Shown one piece after another: positions 1 through 5,382 of a stretch of 5,382 nucleotides of DNA (the stretch's first letter is position 1; every line of letters begins with the position of its first letter). The position numbers were made by a program, and so were the translations under genes. The DNA is from Candidatus Hydrogenedentota bacterium. Lineage in GTDB: Bacteria > Hydrogenedentota > Hydrogenedentia > Hydrogenedentiales > CAITNO01. The DNA lies in contig CAIXUF010001168.1 in assembly GCA_903922535.1 (NCBI GenBank), forward strand, positions 1 through 5,382, given 5' to 3'. The notes below the pieces were generated by a model, which saw nothing but the letters and a program-made list of their open reading frames with translations, was not told where the DNA came from and did no database searches.

Positions 1-1924
1 TGTTTCCGCGCCAGCGCTCCGTGTATTCCATGCCCTGTATCTTCTCCTGCACCGTGCGCATGGCCAGTGGATAGGTCACCGTAAGGAGTTGGCCGTCGCT
101 GACGGAGTCGAAAACCACGTACGAATCTTCCCAGGACAGCGGAATGGGTTTCTTCTCCACATGGGCCTTGACCTGATCCTTCGGCGCCCATTCCGGGACG
201 CGCACAAGCACGCGACGGGCGGCTTTAACCCGGACGGCGAGTTCGCCGCGATGCGGCAGACATGAGACCACGTCGACCAGCGGCGACACGCGGTTGAATG
301 CCAGATTGACGCGCGTTTCACTTGCGTCTCCGGTAACGGTCTCCGACCAGATCGCGTGTGCGGCCCGAATCGTGGCATCGGAGCAGCAGCCCTGCATGTG
401 AATGCCCGGAAGGGCGGCGTCAAGATCGGACGCCTGGTTGTTTGCCCAGTCTGGAAACCCGCAGAGCCCCAACTGCTGGCCGACCATTCTTTCCGCTGTC
501 GCCACGCCGGCCTGGTAGCGCAGTTCCACCTCCCGGGCTTTGGCTTCGGGCGGCGAGGCAACCATGTCCTTTTCCACGCGCTTTTGGAGACAGTCTTTCA
601 CGACGGCAAGGTAGGCGGGTGTCACGCGGAACATTTGCCCGGCCAACTGGCCCGTGAAGATCTGTTCCGCGCGGTCATAGTACCGCATCAAGTCCGCAAG
701 GTCCGGGTCCAGACGGCTTGCGGCGCCCAATGCCACGGCCGTCTGAACGACGTCACCCATCGTGCAGCCCTCACAGTCGCTCTTCCGGTTCCAGCCTGTG
801 GCGGTGATCAGCCATTCGGGCAGCCAGCCGGTGAGGCTTCCCGCGTCCGGATTACGCGCGGGGTCATAGAGCCAATCGAAGGTGTTTCGCGCCTGCTGGA
901 TCATCCGAACGCCCGCGTCCCGTTGGTCCGCCAGCACCAACTGGCCGCCCAGATGAACCAGGCGCGGCAGACCGTGGGTGTGTCCGTGCATGTGCCAACT
1001 GGCCGAGGACGCCTGTGTCTTTCCCCCGAAAGCACCGTCGGGTCGCAAAGAACCGTCGTCTCCGTTGGCATCCTCGGTGTTGCAGAGGCGGTTGGCAAGG
1101 GCCACGGCGAAATCCAGCGACTCACGGTCGCCTGTCAGCTCATGCCATCTTGAAAAGGCCCCCAGGTTCCAACCCACCGCCAGATGCTGCCACCCACCCA
1201 TGGTGGGATCTTTGGTTTCTTTGGCCGGGGAGGTGCCGACCAGAATCATCCCCTGGTTGTAGGCAGCGACGGCTCCAATTCCCGGGCGCTCTGTGACAAC
1301 CGCGAAACGGCGCAGTGTCCCAAGCATCTTCTCGGCCCACTCGCGCAAATAGGGCTCCCCGGTTTGTCCGTACAGCATGATCACATTTTGCACAAGTTCC
1401 CCGTGTCCCACCGCGCATTGTCTCGGAAGGGTGTCCGGGCTGTAGGGAAGCCCCAGATCCGGATCCGTGATGCTGAGCAGATAACCAATATCACCCTTCT
1501 CCGCGGGATCATTGTCCTTTTCTTTTCCGAGCATCGCATGAAGCAAAGCATGCGCGCCGAGGTTTCGATTGTTGTTGTCAAAACCATCCACCGAGTGGTG
1601 CCGTAAGACGGGCCACGGCAATGCCCGGTTGTCAAAATGGAAGCGGAATGTTGGTTCCCCACCCGGCAGCATGCCCCACGGTTCCGGCTGTTTTGTCAGA
1701 TACCCTTTCCAGCATTGCCTGGCCATGGCTTCGGGATCCAGCGTGTCGGCTTTTTCCGGAAAGCAGGGCGGGTAATCGGCGAAACGGTCAACCGTGATCT
1801 GTCGGGCGCTTCCGTCTGCAGCGGGTGTTGGCTGACCCTCCGCAACCGCGCGCACCGCCCCCAGCGTGAGCAAAAAACAGAAGGCCAACAGGACAACCAT
1901 GGATCCCACAAATCGGTGTCTCAT
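1..1924 (-). CDS. Exported GH127/DUF1680-like glycoside hydrolase (beta-L-arabinofuranosidase-related), C-terminus cut by window edge
   Basis: An open frame of 641 codons runs without a stop from 1924 to the left edge. Residues 1-28 look like a Sec signal peptide: a basic start (RHR), a hydrophobic core at 9-23 and a likely cut near VRA/AVA. The middle is helix-rich, as in an (alpha/alpha)6 barrel. Residues 382-387 read SDCEGC and 513-514 are CC. In the characterised GH127 enzyme HypBA1, zinc is held by Glu338, Cys340, Cys417 and Cys418, with Cys417 as nucleophile; E385, C387, C513 and C514 fit that pattern. After about residue 565 comes a beta-rich tail with VRVPEWAP and LLTVTYPLAM, typical of GH127/DUF1680 C-terminal domains. 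HypBA1 is 658 residues long, so probably only a short end is missing. GH127-type enzymes release beta-L-arabinofuranose; the substrate here is not shown, and a non-arabinose specificity is possible. The family call is fairly secure, the substrate is not. Confidence 0.8.
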   Translation of the reverse strand, partial: MRHRFVGSMVVLLAFCFLLTLGAVRAVAEGQPTPAADGSARQITVDRFADYPPCFPEKADTLDPEAMARQCWKGYLTKQPEPWGMLPGGEPTFRFHFDNRALPWPVLRHHSVDGFDNNNRNLGAHALLHAMLGKEKDNDPAEKGDIGYLLSITDPDLGLPYSPDTLPRQCAVGHGELVQNVIMLYGQTGEPYLREWAEKMLGTLRRFAVVTERPGIGAVAAYNQGMILVGTSPAKETKDPTMGGWQHLAVGWNLGAFSRWHELTGDRESLDFAVALANRLCNTEDANGDDGSLRPDGAFGGKTQASSASWHMHGHTHGLPRLVHLGGQLVLADQRDAGVRMIQQARNTFDWLYDPARNPDAGSLTGWLPEWLITATGWNRKSDCEGCTMGDVVQTAVALGAASRLDPDLADLMRYYDRAEQIFTGQLAGQMFRVTPAYLAVVKDCLQKRVEKDMVASPPEAKAREVELRYQAGVATAERMVGQQLGLCGFPDWANNQASDLDAALPGIHMQGCCSDATIRAAHAIWSETVTGDASETRVNLAFNRVSPLVDVVSCLPHRGELAVRVKAARRVLVRVPEWAPKDQVKAHVEKKPIPLSWEDSYVVFDSVSDGQLLTVTYPLAMRTVQEKIQGMEYTERWRGN

Positions 1925-1934
1925 CATAACCTCC
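1922..1934 (-). promoter_or_regulatory. Shine-Dalgarno and double ATG start of the GH127-like gene
   Basis: On the minus strand a perfect GGAGG (1934-1930) is followed by TT and then two adjacent in-frame ATG codons at 1927 and 1924. The spacer is 2 nt to the first ATG and 5 nt to the second. The second is therefore the better placed start and was chosen here. Using the first would only add one methionine in front of the signal peptide. Confidence 0.7.
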
Positions 1935-1970
1935 GTGCAGTCCGTTTCTCTGTCATCCTTTGGCAAACGC

Positions 1971-1995
1971 GGTTGATTGGGTGCGTCAATCACCC
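1971..1995 (-). repeat. Stem-loop in the predicted 5' leader of the GH127-like gene
   Basis: TGATTG (1974-1979) pairs with CAATCA (1987-1992) around a 7-nt loop. Past one T/C mismatch, GG (1971-1972) pairs with CC (1994-1995). It lies between the candidate -10 box and the start codon, so it would be transcribed in the leader. It could affect mRNA stability or be a binding site, or it may be chance. Confidence 0.35.
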
Positions 1996-2010
1996 GACCA
2001 CATTGAACCG

Positions 2011-2019
2011 AGTATAGCA
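2011..2019 (-). promoter_or_regulatory. Candidate extended -10 promoter for the GH127-like gene
   Basis: The minus strand reads TGC TATACT, with TATACT at 2016-2011 (5 of 6 matches to TATAAT) preceded by the TGn extension at 2019-2017. Extended -10 promoters can work with a poor -35 box, and no good -35 is visible at 16-18 nt spacing. Transcription would begin near 2004 and give a leader of about 80 nt that includes the stem-loop. A housekeeping sigma factor promoter is an inference. Confidence 0.4.
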
Positions 2020-2081
2020 GAATCATCTGCAAGGACAGGGCTGCCTGGGCGGCCGATTTACCGTAAGAACGACCCCATTAT

Positions 2082-2102
2082 GGGAACAACTGGGATGTTC
2101 CC
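2082..2102. repeat. Perfect 7-bp inverted repeat, operator-like
   Basis: GGGAACA (2082-2088) and TGTTCCC (2096-2102) are exact reverse complements separated by 7 nt, giving a 21-bp dyad. It sits about 65 bp upstream of the candidate -10 box of the GH127-like gene. The size suits a dimeric transcription factor site, but no regulator in the window links to it. A shorter palindrome, CCCAT-T-ATGGG at 2074-2084, overlaps its left arm. Confidence 0.4.
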
Positions 2103-2176
2103 GGCACAACAACCCTTGAAACGGATTACGGTTAGAGACACATCAATATGCTCATGCCGGTGCTTCCCAAGAATCT

Positions 2177-2217
2177 GCCCGGCTCTGGCGGGCGCATGTT
2201 TTGAACATGGTTCCATG
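2177..2217. repeat. Cluster of three short inverted repeats after the middle gene
   Basis: Three dyads lie side by side: GCCCG/CGGGC (2177-2181 with 2189-2193, 7-nt loop), CATGTT/AACATG (2195-2200 with 2204-2209, 3-nt loop), and CATGG/CCATG (2206-2210 with 2213-2217, 2-nt loop). The last two share CATG, so only one can form at a time. They begin about 25 bp after the stop of the middle gene on the transcribed strand. They could slow RNA decay or aid termination, but no T-tract follows. Confidence 0.35.
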
Positions 2218-2240
2218 ACATCCCGTCCTTAAGCCCCACG

Positions 2241-4037
2241 CTACAGCTTACCTTCGTTCATCAGGGCGCGCACCCTGGCCACGACGTCGTTTTGGAAGGT
2301 GCATCCCGGCGGATCCTGGAAGTGCAGGTAGTCGGCCGATTCATACAGGATAAAGCCACTGAAACGTCCGTCCTGCCGGACGCGCGTGAATTCGGCCGGA
2401 TAGTCGGGTTTGATGTAACGGTTGACGACGAGCGGGATATTCTTTTCCTTGCAGCGGGCAATCATGTCCGCGGCGATGGCGTCTTCAAACACGCAGGCGA
2501 AGGGCAGCGCGAAGATGCGCAGGATGCCCTCATCAAGGAGGCCTTCGCCCACCCAGCGTTTCCAGTCATAGTCAATGTTGGCCGAATAGGCCAGGCGGCG
2601 TTCGGGGGGCGGGTCGGGACGGAACCAGTCAATGTTCAGGTTGATGCGCATGCGTTTGCCGCGGGACGTGATCAGGTCCTTGGCTTGGCGCAGGAATCCG
2701 GTGTAGGCCTCGCCCCGGACCTGCGCCACGGTGGCGGGATCGGTCCTGCCGAGGCGCGCACACTCCTTGAGGACCGCGTCGTTGTACCCGTATTCGTCGC
2801 TGTAGTCGGTATGAGTGCCGTGGTTTTCCACGCGAAAATCCACGCCGTCCACGCCGGCGTCGAGCATTTCGCGGATGCAGGACAGCCAGAATTCGCGGAC
2901 GAGGGGCTCCGTCTCGCACAACGCACCGGGCAGGTAATCATTGCGTCCACGGGTGAAAGCAATCAGGCCCGCGCGGCCTGAGGCATTGGATTTGTCGAGC
3001 TGCGCCACGGCGCCCCCAAAGCCCACATCAAAGATCAGGCCCCAGTTGCGGAAGTCCACGCGTTCGGCTTCCCACACGCCATTGCCGGAGGCAAAGACCC
3101 CGGGGATCTCGTTGCCGTGCCCATCGAGCGCCATGAGGAGGGCGGTCCCGGCATTCTCGAAGTCGGCGGGGCCGTCCACGAAATCCGTCGTCACAAGGAC
3201 ATAGGGGTCCGCCAGGCTGAATCCCGAGAGTGTGAGCGTGCGCACGGGGTCGCCCTTCTTCGTGATCAGGGTGCCGGCCAGATCGCGCACCTCCCGCACG
3301 GAAGTTTCGACGGCCTCCGTGAGAGTGAAGTCCAATTTCATGGGCTGGTACCGATAGTTGAGCGGGCTGGACCACACTTGCAGGTGCTCGCGCGTTATGC
3401 GGGTGGGCGTGCCGTCCCGCTTGATGAGCTTGAGTGCGCAAATGGGCACCTTCGATACCTCGGCCACGGAGAGCTCCGGCCGATGGCGGATGCGAAGATC
3501 GGGATGGTCCACCACGAAGGGGTCCAGCCAGGCCAGCCACCCACCGCGCTGGCGGACGCGGCCAAATTCGCGCGCTTGGGGCGATCCGTCAGGAAAGTAG
3601 ACGGCCGGTCCTGTTTCATAGGGTTTGTAATAGGCGTAGAGTTCCAGTCCATGGCGGTGGGCGGCCTCGGCGGCGACGCGCATGGGGTTGCCCAGTGCGT
3701 CGAGCGTCTTGGCATAGTTGTCCCACTTTCCGTCAAGGCCCGAAGGCAGCATGTAGCCGCCGTGGCCGTCGCCATAGTAGGCCCAATTCACCCGGGCCAC
3801 GCCCATGGTGTGCAGCGTGGCCATCATGGCATCCACATGCGCGGGCGTAATGACCACGGGGCTTGCGAGCGCGTCGTCGGGGAAATCCACCAGTGCCTCC
3901 AAGCGGAACGGAGTTGCGGGATCCGATTTCTCCTGCGCGAACGAAGGGGCGCTGAACGCGGCACCAGCCGCAAGGGCAACCAGGGCCATGAATACATTGA
4001 AGCGATTGGCGCGACGCCATACACCGGACGTGCTCAT
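2241..4037 (-). CDS. Exported TIM-barrel glycoside-hydrolase-like protein of an unrecognised family
   Basis: This is a complete 598-residue frame. The start at 4037 has GAGGA 6 nt upstream, and residues 1-34 form a Sec signal peptide (basic n-region, hydrophobic core at 15-28, likely cut after SFA at 34). Residues about 46-172 alternate strands and helices as in a (beta/alpha)8 barrel (RVNWAYYG near 82-89, LELYAYYKPYE near 131-141). Residues about 185-340 look like a beta-rich insertion. The barrel seems to resume near 350 with GVDGVDFRVENH at 395-406, RMRINLNIDW, NIPLVVNRYIKPD, and GFILYESADY ending at 570. E404 and E566, at the ends of predicted strands, are candidate catalytic acids by analogy with GH10-like and DUF187-type barrels. 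The neighbours fit a glycan-degrading role. I do not recognise a named family, and a non-hydrolytic sugar-binding role is possible. The barrel fold is an inference from sequence pattern alone. Confidence 0.75.
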   Translation of the reverse strand: MSTSGVWRRANRFNVFMALVALAAGAAFSAPSFAQEKSDPATPFRLEALVDFPDDALASPVVITPAHVDAMMATLHTMGVARVNWAYYGDGHGGYMLPSGLDGKWDNYAKTLDALGNPMRVAAEAAHRHGLELYAYYKPYETGPAVYFPDGSPQAREFGRVRQRGGWLAWLDPFVVDHPDLRIRHRPELSVAEVSKVPICALKLIKRDGTPTRITREHLQVWSSPLNYRYQPMKLDFTLTEAVETSVREVRDLAGTLITKKGDPVRTLTLSGFSLADPYVLVTTDFVDGPADFENAGTALLMALDGHGNEIPGVFASGNGVWEAERVDFRNWGLIFDVGFGGAVAQLDKSNASGRAGLIAFTRGRNDYLPGALCETEPLVREFWLSCIREMLDAGVDGVDFRVENHGTHTDYSDEYGYNDAVLKECARLGRTDPATVAQVRGEAYTGFLRQAKDLITSRGKRMRINLNIDWFRPDPPPERRLAYSANIDYDWKRWVGEGLLDEGILRIFALPFACVFEDAIAADMIARCKEKNIPLVVNRYIKPDYPAEFTRVRQDGRFSGFILYESADYLHFQDPPGCTFQNDVVARVRALMNEGKL

Positions 4038-4043
4038 AACGTT

Positions 4044-4048
4044 TCCTC
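4044..4048 (-). promoter_or_regulatory. Ribosome binding site of the middle gene
   Basis: GAGGA on the minus strand (4048-4044) lies 6 nt before the ATG at 4037. This supports that start, which also gives an intact signal peptide. The next in-frame ATG, codon 17, would fall inside the hydrophobic core. Confidence 0.65.
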
Positions 4049-4058
4049 GTTTTCATGT

Positions 4059-4087
4059 AGCATACCCGTTCGTCATAGGCGGGGCAA
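4059..4087 (-). promoter_or_regulatory. Candidate sigma70-type promoter for the middle gene
   Basis: The minus strand has TTGCCC (4087-4082), a spacer of exactly 17 nt, and TATGCT (4064-4059). Each box matches 4 of 6 consensus bases. Transcription would start near 4052, giving a very short leader that still includes the ribosome binding site. The upstream gene ends only 88 bp away, so read-through is equally possible and the boxes may be chance. Confidence 0.35.
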
Positions 4088-4125
4088 AGAAGGAGGGGAG
4101 ACAATGGAGGCGACCGGACGCGCTA

Positions 4126-5382
4126 TCAGGAGGAATCCTCCGTTGTCCTACGCAACTCGAATCGGACGGAGGTCCGGCCAGTGCATTTCGAAAGGTCCAC
4201 GACACCACTTTGGTCGACGGCAAGGACCGTCCCATCGACCGTGGCCGAAACAGCCTTCCAGCCCTCCGGCACACGCGCCCGAAGAAGTGTTTTCTCCGGC
4301 CGGTGCGGCGGCAGGTCGATCCGCACAAGGAACCCGCCCTCGCCCAGTTTCGATTCGGCCTCCAGCGACAGCCTGCCGAACGCGGTCGGCATGTCTTCGA
4401 GCTTGATGACGGCCCCGTCGCGGAGCCAGCGCCGCGGCACGGCATACAACAACCGCAGCGTGTCCGGCCTGCCGTCGTCGTCGGTATCCCAGTCCTGCAA
4501 CAACAGGTGCCGCAGCGTCCACAGGAAAAAGGCATTGCCGGCCGTGCAGGGCGGCAGATACATGGGGCGCCCGTACCCGTCCAGCGGGTCGAGACTTGTG
4601 CCCTCGCCGCCGACGAATGTGTCGCGGGTGAACCCCTGGGCCAGCTTGCCGTAGAGGCAAACCACGGCGCGATCCGCATCGTCCCGCTTGAGCAGTTGGA
4701 GGGCGTAGCCAACGGTATAGTTGTCGTCCAGGCCCCGTTCGTTGGCAAACACCTTCGAGTGCTGGTCGAAGCGCAACATGCCCATGCACACACCGCCCCG
4801 CCAGTGCAGTGTGTCCAGAATCCAGGGGGCCTTTTCGGGCTGAGCGTCGAAGACCCCCGAATCGAGCACGGCGTTGGACACCAGGCACCAGTAGCTGCCC
4901 AGGCAGGTGTCGGTCAGCGCCTGACACGGCTTCTCCGCATCGTCCAGCAGTGCATTGGGGACGAACGGCGGGTCGAAGTCGCGCTGCACGCTCTTGTCAA
5001 CCGCGTCGAAAATCGCCTGACGATACTGCCCCACCCGCTCTTCCAACTGCGAATCCGGCTCGCCCATGTCGCGCAGCACCGCGGCCACGTCGCGCACGCC
5101 GCGCCAGCAGGTGGCGTTGGTTTTCAGGTTCCAAACCGGCTTGTGAATGTCCGATGCGTAGAAGTCCCGGGGCGTCAGGCCGGTTGTGGGATCACGGTCG
5201 CCGACGATCAACCGGATCAACGGCTCCCAGCGCGCACGGTTTGCGCGCATGAACTCGGCGTCCCGCGTGAGCCAGTAGTATTGGGCCAGCGCGCGCAGCT
5301 TCCAACCCGTCACCGCGTACTTGTGCTCCGGTATGGAATGATCCAACAGCGAGAGGAGCATGGACTGCGACTCGCCAGTGAA
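4126..5382 (-). CDS. Six-hairpin (alpha/alpha-barrel) glycosidase-like protein, N-terminus cut by window edge
   Basis: The frame is open to the right edge. An ATG lies at 5361, but the seven codons before it (FTGESQS) are in frame and the protein starts mid-fold, so the true start is outside the window. The visible 418 residues end at TGA followed at once by an in-frame TAG. Residues about 1-320 are helical repeats with conserved-looking aromatic and acidic loops (KYAVTGWKLR near 21-30, LDDNY at 218-222, GGEGTSLDP at 258-266), as in (alpha/alpha)6 enzymes such as the GH15, GH78 and GH63 types. Residues 299-307, DTDDDGRPD, match a DxDxDG calcium-binding loop. From about 323 a beta-rich domain follows, containing LRARVPEGWKAVSATVDG. 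No family-defining catalytic motif was recognised, so the substrate is unknown. Localisation cannot be judged without the N-terminus. It lies upstream on the same strand as two exported glycosidase-like genes. Confidence 0.65.
   Translation of the reverse strand, partial: FTGESQSMLLSLLDHSIPEHKYAVTGWKLRALAQYYWLTRDAEFMRANRARWEPLIRLIVGDRDPTTGLTPRDFYASDIHKPVWNLKTNATCWRGVRDVAAVLRDMGEPDSQLEERVGQYRQAIFDAVDKSVQRDFDPPFVPNALLDDAEKPCQALTDTCLGSYWCLVSNAVLDSGVFDAQPEKAPWILDTLHWRGGVCMGMLRFDQHSKVFANERGLDDNYTVGYALQLLKRDDADRAVVCLYGKLAQGFTRDTFVGGEGTSLDPLDGYGRPMYLPPCTAGNAFFLWTLRHLLLQDWDTDDDGRPDTLRLLYAVPRRWLRDGAVIKLEDMPTAFGRLSLEAESKLGEGGFLVRIDLPPHRPEKTLLRARVPEGWKAVSATVDGTVLAVDQSGVVDLSKCTGRTSVRFELRRTTEDSS
4129..4141. 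repeat. Short palindrome at the end of the six-hairpin gene
   Basis: GGAGGA (4129-4134) and TCCTCC (4136-4141) are exact reverse complements around a single base. The palindrome covers the last codons before the TGA at 4128-4126. A 1-nt centre makes a stable hairpin unlikely, and no T-run follows, so it is not a standard terminator. It also places a Shine-Dalgarno-like GGAGGA on both strands, but no gene start follows it on the minus strand. Confidence 0.25.

Larger units (their letters stand above)
1928..2240. other. Intergenic region without a supported gene, rich in inverted repeats
   Basis: About 313 bp separate the stop of the middle gene from the start of the GH127-like gene. The only open frame of any length here, on the plus strand from a TTG at 1960 to 2232, has no ribosome binding site and no recognisable protein features, so it is not called. 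The region instead holds an extended -10 promoter candidate, a stem-loop in the predicted leader of the GH127-like gene, and a series of short palindromes. No hairpin is followed by a T-run on the minus strand, so no clear intrinsic terminator for the middle gene is seen. Confidence 0.6.

Noticed and set aside
356..1153. A 265-codon plus-strand open frame antisense to the GH127-like gene
   Set aside because: It has no recognisable protein pattern and no ribosome binding site, and it lies opposite a frame with clear family motifs. Long antisense frames are common in GC-rich DNA.
2177..2193. Possible intrinsic terminator for the middle gene
   Set aside because: The 5-bp GC stem with a 7-nt loop is followed on the minus strand by AGATTCTTGG rather than a T-run, so it does not meet the usual criteria.
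1960..2232. A 90-codon plus-strand open frame filling most of the intergenic region
   Set aside because: It begins with TTG, has no Shine-Dalgarno sequence, and its product shows no domain, signal or membrane segment. The palindromes and promoter candidate explain the region better.
4011..4017. Possible Tat signal in the middle protein because of the RR pair at residues 8-9
   Set aside because: The residues after RR are A, N and R, which lack the hydrophobic positions of the Tat motif. The segment fits an ordinary Sec signal peptide.
3117..4406. A 429-codon plus-strand open frame, with a good AGGAGG and ATG internally near 4091-4104
   Set aside because: It is antisense to the middle gene and the end of the six-hairpin gene. 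The part after the internal ATG is rich in Arg, Pro and Ser with no domain-like pattern, as expected of a shadow frame. The ribosome-site-like sequence appears fortuitous.

Overview
The window is GC-rich bacterial DNA in which all supported genes lie on the minus strand. Transcription therefore runs from the right edge to the left. It holds two genes cut by the window edges and one complete gene between them, and all three look like carbohydrate-active enzymes. The organism cannot be fixed from the sequence. The GC content, Sec signal peptides on the two genes whose starts are visible, clear Shine-Dalgarno sites and loosely packed orphan glycosidase-like genes recall Planctomycetota, Verrucomicrobiota, Lentisphaerota or Hydrogenedentota. 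That placement is an impression, not a measurement.

Layout from right to left, in order of transcription. At 5382-4126 is the C-terminal 418 residues of a protein resembling six-hairpin (alpha/alpha-barrel) glycosidases, with a calcium-loop-like motif and a beta-rich tail. An 88-bp gap carries a candidate promoter and a ribosome binding site. At 4037-2241 is a complete 598-residue exported protein, read as a TIM-barrel glycosidase-like orphan family with a large insertion. A gap of about 316 bp contains several inverted repeats and an extended -10 promoter candidate. At 1924-1 is most of an exported protein related to the GH127/DUF1680 beta-L-arabinofuranosidase group. It keeps the Glu-x-Cys and Cys-Cys residues that bind zinc and perform catalysis in that family.

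Taken together the window looks like part of a locus for breaking down a plant-type or algal glycan, possibly one containing arabinose. The shared strand and function favour a common role, but the gaps and separate promoter candidates suggest at least partly independent transcription. I saw no RNA genes, mobile elements, CRISPR arrays, transporters or regulators. Nothing here clearly amounts to a new kind of system. The least explained parts are the middle gene and the palindrome-rich intergenic region.
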